Positions 60,453 to 64,000 of a DNA stretch of 64,000 nt are shown piece by piece. Source of the DNA: Demequina sp. TMPB413 (GTDB taxonomy: Bacteria; Actinomycetota; Actinomycetes; Actinomycetales; Demequinaceae). The stretch spans positions 2,480,001-2,544,000 of the forward strand of contig NZ_CP096184.1 in NCBI RefSeq assembly GCF_020447105.2, read 5' to 3'. The position numbers were made by a program, and so were the translations under genes. The notes beneath the pieces are model-generated. The model saw nothing but the letters and a program-made list of their open reading frames with translations. It was not told the origin of the DNA and did not search any database. Each line of letters starts with the position of its first letter. Position 1 is the first letter of the stretch.

Positions 60453-61694
60453 GTGAGTGACCACAACCAGTACGACCCCTTCGCGTCGCCCGACGCTCAG
60501 CCGGGTATGGGCGAACCGTCGCGTGACGGCCAGGCACCGTCCGGCCAGCCGGGGATGAGTGAACCTTCGCACTACGGGCCGACGCCGTCGACGCAGCCCG
60601 GTATGGGCGATGTGGCGCCGATGCCTGACCAGGGGTACGCCTACGGCACCGGATCCGCCTACGGCTACGGAGCGCCATCACCTTACGGCGGCGCGGCGCC
60701 AGCGAGCTCGAGTCAGAAGAACTACCTCGGCGTCCTCTCGCTGGTCTTTCCGTTCGTGTCCCTTGCCCTAGTGGGCATCATCATGGGCCACTTGGGTCTG
60801 TCAGCGGTGAAGAAGGGGACGGCCAATAATCGTGGCGTGGCGCTCGCCGGCACCATCGTGTCCTGGGTCTTCACCGTGGTCGGCGGTCCGATCGTGCTCG
60901 CTGCTATTGCGCTACCGCTGTACGCCAGCCAGCAGGACGAGGCATACGAGGCGGAGGCAAAGTCCGACCTCCTCAACATCAGGGTCGCGGTGGCAAGCCA
61001 CTTGGTCGACAATCTGGATGCGCCCGTGGTGTCCATCGACGGCGACCATTACTCGGTCGGCGACCAGACGGTGCCCAAGTCGCATTCCGTCGAGGATGTC
61101 GAGTTGGTCATGCTGGACGGCGGCGAGTACGACATCGACTTCTGCGTGGCCGTGACCTACGACGGCGGCAAGGAGTTGTCGCTGTCAGAGTCCACCCGCT
61201 TTGTCGAGGGCCTTTGCCCCGAAGCCACGGAGAACCCCGACCTGGTCAGCGGTGACGGCAGCGACGACGATGCGGTCACCCCGCAGCCCACCGGAGGCAC
61301 GACGGAAGCCGACGTCGTGCCCTTCACCGATCTCGCCGTCGGCGATTGCATTGCCGACCCTTACGACAACCTGATGGAAGACCCTTCTGGCGGCACCTGG
61401 ATCACCGGCGTGACCATTGTCGACTGCGCCGAGGAGCACTACGGCGAGATCTACGCGGAGTTCGACGTGAGTGCGGACGCGTACGTCGAGGACGACATCT
61501 ACGACCAGGCAGACCAGCTGTGCTACGACGCTTACGAGGGCTTCATGGGCATCGGCTATGCCGACTCGGTGTACTACTACGAGCCGTATTACCCGAGCCC
61601 GCAGGGCTGGAAGCTTGGCGACAGAGAGACCACGTGCGTTGTCACGTCACTCGAGTCGGACACGGTGGGGAGCCTGCAGGGCTCCGGCCTCTAG
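60453..61694 (+). CDS. DUF4190/septum-formation-like membrane protein
   Basis: 413-aa protein. A disordered cytoplasmic N-terminus rich in Pro/Gly/Tyr/Gln with repeats of the type QPGM(G/S)EPS is followed by two membrane helices with NNRGVALAGTIVSWVFTVVG between them (DUF4190-like). The extracytoplasmic C-terminal half has four spaced cysteines (DFCVAV, VGDCIADP, VDCAEEHYGEIYAE, ETTCVVTS), the pattern of the septum_form/DUF4352-type domain. GTG 60453 is preferred because GAGGGG lies 6 nt upstream; ATG 60420 is possible. Confidence 0.78.
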   Translation: MSDHNQYDPFASPDAQPGMGEPSRDGQAPSGQPGMSEPSHYGPTPSTQPGMGDVAPMPDQGYAYGTGSAYGYGAPSPYGGAAPASSSQKNYLGVLSLVFPFVSLALVGIIMGHLGLSAVKKGTANNRGVALAGTIVSWVFTVVGGPIVLAAIALPLYASQQDEAYEAEAKSDLLNIRVAVASHLVDNLDAPVVSIDGDHYSVGDQTVPKSHSVEDVELVMLDGGEYDIDFCVAVTYDGGKELSLSESTRFVEGLCPEATENPDLVSGDGSDDDAVTPQPTGGTTEADVVPFTDLAVGDCIADPYDNLMEDPSGGTWITGVTIVDCAEEHYGEIYAEFDVSADAYVEDDIYDQADQLCYDAYEGFMGIGYADSVYYYEPYYPSPQGWKLGDRETTCVVTSLESDTVGSLQGSGL

Positions 61695-61814
61695 TTGCTG
61701 TGATCAGGCTCGCTCGTCGCGGGAGTCAGGTTCGCCCTGTGACTTGATCTGCGTCAAGGCGTTCTCGCCACCGTCTCCGTAGCGTCGGGGGTGACTCAAC
61801 AGAAGGAGCACCCC

Positions 61815-62420
61815 ATGTTCACTCAGAACATCACCACCCTGCTGGCCCATCTCAGGCCAACCGACGTCGAAGCCCACTGCGACACGGCCGATGGCCCGGC
61901 CGCCACAGACGGTCGCAAGGCCCTCGACACCGGCAACATCAATCACGCGCTCAAGTGGATCCCGGCCGAGGGCGAGGATGAGTTACGCGGCGTGTTCAGC
62001 AAGGCGTTGCGAGTGAGGACGCTCGGGGCCGATGCGGGCGACCTCGCCGACCGACTCTTCCTCGAGACCCTTGTCCGCCTGCACCGCATGGGTGAGGGGG
62101 TTGGCTTCACCGGCGTGCAACCAACAGGCACCGCCATTGATCCGGTGGTCAAGGCCGCCGACGAGGCGCTCGCCTTTGGCACGGACGATCGCCTGTTGCC
62201 GATGGTGCCCGAGGAGCGCCGGGAGGAACTCCACAGGCGCTTCCACGCCGCGAACGCCGCCGCTTCCTTTGACGCCGACGACGTGGCGGCTGGCCGTCGT
62301 TACCTCGCCGCTTACGTGGACTTCTTCAAGTTTGCCGAGGGCGACGACCACGATCACGGGCACGACGCTCGGGGCGGGCAGTGCCACGACCCCCGGCAAG
62401 TACCTGCCCACGCCCACTAG
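61815..62420 (+). CDS. DUF6448 protein with NiSOD-like leader-HCD start and His-rich tail
   Basis: 201-aa protein of a family without a known function. After a 20-residue leader (ends DVEA) comes HCDTADGP, with His21-Cys22-Asp23; the mid-region is typical of DUF6448 (VRTLGADAGDLADRLFLETL, then VRLHRMGEGVGFTG). The last 27 residues hold six His and one Cys (DDHDHGHD, GQCHDP, AHAH), likely metal-binding. AAGGAG lies 6 nt before the ATG at 61815; the GTG 24 nt upstream is rejected. The next gene, 9 nt on, is an S26 peptidase, the same layout as sodN-sodX. Confidence 0.85.
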   Translation: MFTQNITTLLAHLRPTDVEAHCDTADGPAATDGRKALDTGNINHALKWIPAEGEDELRGVFSKALRVRTLGADAGDLADRLFLETLVRLHRMGEGVGFTGVQPTGTAIDPVVKAADEALAFGTDDRLLPMVPEERREELHRRFHAANAAASFDADDVAAGRRYLAAYVDFFKFAEGDDHDHGHDARGGQCHDPRQVPAHAH

Positions 62421-62429
62421 GACGGCGCG

Positions 62430-62915
62430 ATGAGTCGACTCGTCAGAGTGGTCGGCGGCTCCATGGCTCCCACCTTCCGCCCGTCCGACCTGCTGCTCAC
62501 TCGGCGGGTCGGACGCGGCGGCAGGGGCGTCGGACGTGGGGAAGTGGTGGTGTTTCGACACGGCGGTGCGGTGATGATCAAGCGCGTGGTGGGCGTCGGC
62601 GGCGACAGGATCGCTCTGGAGGCCGGCAAGCTGACGATCAACGGGGATCCCGTCGACGGCCAGCCCGCTGTGCGCGGGGCCTACCGGCACACGTGGACGG
62701 TCCCGCCCGGCACCTACTTCGTGGCCGGGGACAACGCTGCGGTGTCCGATGACTCGCGCGTGTGGAGCGAGCCCTTTGTGGGGGCCGCGCATGTGCAGGC
62801 AGTGGTGACACGCAGGCTGGCGCAATGGCCGGCGCGCTCGCCGCTTCCTGGGTGGCGCGGAGTTCGCGGTTTCATGCGCCTGCTGCGAGCTGCCGCAACG
62901 CGTCGGATCGCGTGA
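62430..62915 (+). CDS. S26 signal-peptidase-like protease (SodX-like)
   Basis: 161-aa peptidase. Catalytic Ser11 in GGSMAPTF and Lys51 in VMIKRVVG, with the later GDN (100-102) and SDDSR (106-110) motifs of signal peptidase I. It has no N-terminal membrane anchor, unlike ordinary LepB, as in the SodX maturation proteases. Start ATG follows the DUF6448 stop by 9 nt, so they are cotranscribed. Its last 44 bp overlap the convergent Crp/Fnr gene. Confidence 0.88.
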   Translation: MSRLVRVVGGSMAPTFRPSDLLLTRRVGRGGRGVGRGEVVVFRHGGAVMIKRVVGVGGDRIALEAGKLTINGDPVDGQPAVRGAYRHTWTVPPGTYFVAGDNAAVSDDSRVWSEPFVGAAHVQAVVTRRLAQWPARSPLPGWRGVRGFMRLLRAAATRRIA

Positions 62916-63549
62916 TGGAGACTGATCGTCCCGACCCGATCCTGATGAGTCCCTGCGTGGCGAGCGACGCGAGCGCGCGGCTGAGGCTCTCTGGCGTGGT
63001 GTCGATGAGCGACGCGATGTCCTTCTTGGCCATCGGCAGATGTACAGTCTGAGCGCCGTCGACATTGGCCCCCGGCAGGCCGAGCAAGTACCCGGCGAGA
63101 CGGCTCTCGACATCGCGCGATGTGAGCGAGTTGAGGCGGTCTTCCGTCGCTGCCAGCCTTGCGCTCACGGTCGCGAGCATCCGCACCCCCGTTTCCGGGT
63201 ACTTGCGTACCAGCGCCAGGAGGTCATCGTGACGGAAGGCGCAGACCTGACAGTCGTCCAGTGCGGCGGCAAAGTCTCCAGGGGGTTGACCGGTGAACAC
63301 TGCCGTCTCTCCTGTGAACTCGCCGGGCCCCAGGACCCTCACCAGCTGCTCCGTTCCATCGGGGGAGATACGGAAGATCTTGAGGCGGCCCGTGTGCACC
63401 ACGAGCAGGCGGGCGGCCTCGTCCGAGGCGGAGTACGCGAGCTCGCCCACCTGCAGGCGCACCGGGCGGGCCACCCCGGCGACGCGCCGTTGCTCGTCCT
63501 CCGTGAGTCCGGCGAAAATCGGCACTCGCGTGACGCACGTGTCGACCAT
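62872..63549 (-). CDS. Crp/Fnr-family transcriptional regulator
   Basis: 225-aa regulator. N-terminal cyclic-nucleotide-binding-like domain (VPIFAGLTEDEQRRVAG; LGPGEFTGETAVFTGQ) and C-terminal winged helix (MAKKDIASLIDTTPESLSRA). Cysteines near the start (VDTCVTRVPIF) and in DDCQVCAF could sense redox state, but there is no FNR-type four-Cys cluster. It is convergent with the DUF6448-S26 operon and downstream of the ArsB-type gene on the same strand. Start ATG 63549. Confidence 0.9.
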   Translation of the reverse strand: MVDTCVTRVPIFAGLTEDEQRRVAGVARPVRLQVGELAYSASDEAARLLVVHTGRLKIFRISPDGTEQLVRVLGPGEFTGETAVFTGQPPGDFAAALDDCQVCAFRHDDLLALVRKYPETGVRMLATVSARLAATEDRLNSLTSRDVESRLAGYLLGLPGANVDGAQTVHLPMAKKDIASLIDTTPESLSRALASLATQGLIRIGSGRSVSITRSDALRQLAAGA

Positions 63550-63623
63550 CGTGACAGCGTATCCGGCGAGGCGGCGAGGCGGCGGTGCGGACGCGGTGGC
63601 GCAGTGGTCCCGCTGCGGCCCTG

Positions 63624-64000
63624 TTAGGCGCCGATCAGGCTCAGCCAACCGACGAGCGCGAGCAGCGTGATGGCCAACACGGGGATGGTCAGGACGATGC
63701 CCACCTTGAAATACGTTCCCCATCCGATGTGCATCCCCTTGCGGTCGAGCACGTGCAGCCACAACAGCGTCGCGAGGCTGCCGATCGGAGTGATCTTGGG
63801 CCCAAGGTCGGAGCCGATGACGTTGGCGTAGATCATGAACTGCTGCGTGAGACCCGTCGCGCCTGACGCCTCAATGCCGAGCGCGGCTACCAGCACGGTG
63901 GGCATGTTGTTCATGATGGAGGACAGGCCCGCGACGAGGAACCCAGTTCCCCCCGCGGCCGCGAGAGGGCCATGGTCGCCGAACCACGCGAAGACGTCGC
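63624..64000 (-). CDS. ArsB/SLC13-type permease, C-terminal part (cut by window edge)
   Basis: The last ~125 residues of a large anion permease. [19 protein letters not shown] and [20 protein letters not shown], followed by HVL, are the signature of ArsB-type arsenite pumps; a general citrate-transporter-family (ArsB/NhaD) permease is the alternative. The frame is open to the right edge. The Crp/Fnr gene follows 74 nt downstream. Confidence 0.88.
   Translation of the reverse strand, partial: DVFAWFGDHGPLAAAGGTGFLVAGLSSIMNNMPTVLVAALGIEASGATGLTQQFMIYANVIGSDLGPKITPIGSLATLLWLHVLDRKGMHIGWGTYFKVGIVLTIPVLAITLLALVGWLSLIGA

Overview
The window is 64 kb of very GC-rich actinobacterial chromosome. Codon use, PadR-ino1, a split MurJ/pseudokinase locus, a CopD-CtaG fusion and a possible A4-type peptidoglycan cross-bridge module fit Micrococcales (Cellulomonadaceae/Demequinaceae-like). 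The exact genus is inference. Two gene blocks that normally lie on either side of the actinobacterial origin are present: trxA-trxB-pseudokinase-murJ-DUF6049-NUDIX with divergent pcnA (M. tuberculosis Rv3907c-Rv3914 order), and ino1-PadR-ponA-...-rpsF-ssb-rpsR-rplI-dnaB (Rv0046c-Rv0058 order). Here they are only about 7 kb apart, and no dnaA, dnaN, gyrB, parAB or rpmH lies between them or elsewhere in the window.

Layout. 1-4.8 kb: minus-strand operon of lipoprotein, HlyD-type adaptor, MacB-type ATPase and permease (cut by the left edge). 4.9-11.9 kb: thioredoxin system and murJ operon, with a sigma-R-like promoter before trxB. 12-20.7 kb: pcnA, a DUF559/AbiEi-like gene bracketed by inverted short repeats, ald with its Lrp regulator, MFS, DUF805, LysE, an NAD(P)-binding protein, and a TetR gene with a doubled operator. 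20.8-31 kb: ino1-PadR, class A PBP, ATP-grasp and FemAB (cell wall), then rpsF-ssb-rpsR-rplI and dnaB. 31-38 kb: cupin, nitrilase, two TlpA-like lipoproteins with a CcdA-like protein, a large flippase-like protein with a kinase-like domain, and a MOSC protein. 38.1-42.5 kb: two paralogous ECF sigma/anti-sigma pairs flanking a CPBP membrane protease, with matching predicted promoters. 42.5-51.3 kb: purB with a parS-like site upstream, a phage-holin-family membrane protein, hisC, a 2-oxoacid dehydrogenase operon (E1a-E1b-E2), and an intact IS481-family element inserted at the E2 stop codon. 51.4-56.9 kb: UDP-sugar pyrophosphorylase, DHA2 exporter, a repeat-rich spacer and copD-ctaG. 56.9-58.3 kb: a 1.4 kb non-coding region rich in DnaA-box-like motifs. 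58.3-64 kb: PAS-PAS-GGDEF-EAL protein, a septum-formation-like membrane protein, a DUF6448 protein followed by an S26 peptidase, a Crp/Fnr regulator and an ArsB-type permease cut by the right edge.

The most unusual items are: (i) the DUF6448-S26 peptidase pair, which copies the sodN-sodX (nickel superoxide dismutase) layout, including a leader that ends just before His-Cys-Asp; (ii) the DUF559/AbiEi-like gene with inverted TGAGTGCCCCGC repeats on both sides and a 41-bp tandem array running through its stop codon; (iii) the duplicated ECF module with identically spaced promoters and a protease gene between the copies; (iv) the DnaA-box-like cluster plus a near-perfect parS in a window without dnaA; (v) the IS481 copy whose target-site duplication supplies the transposase stop codon. 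All calls come from reading the sequence; no database search was run.
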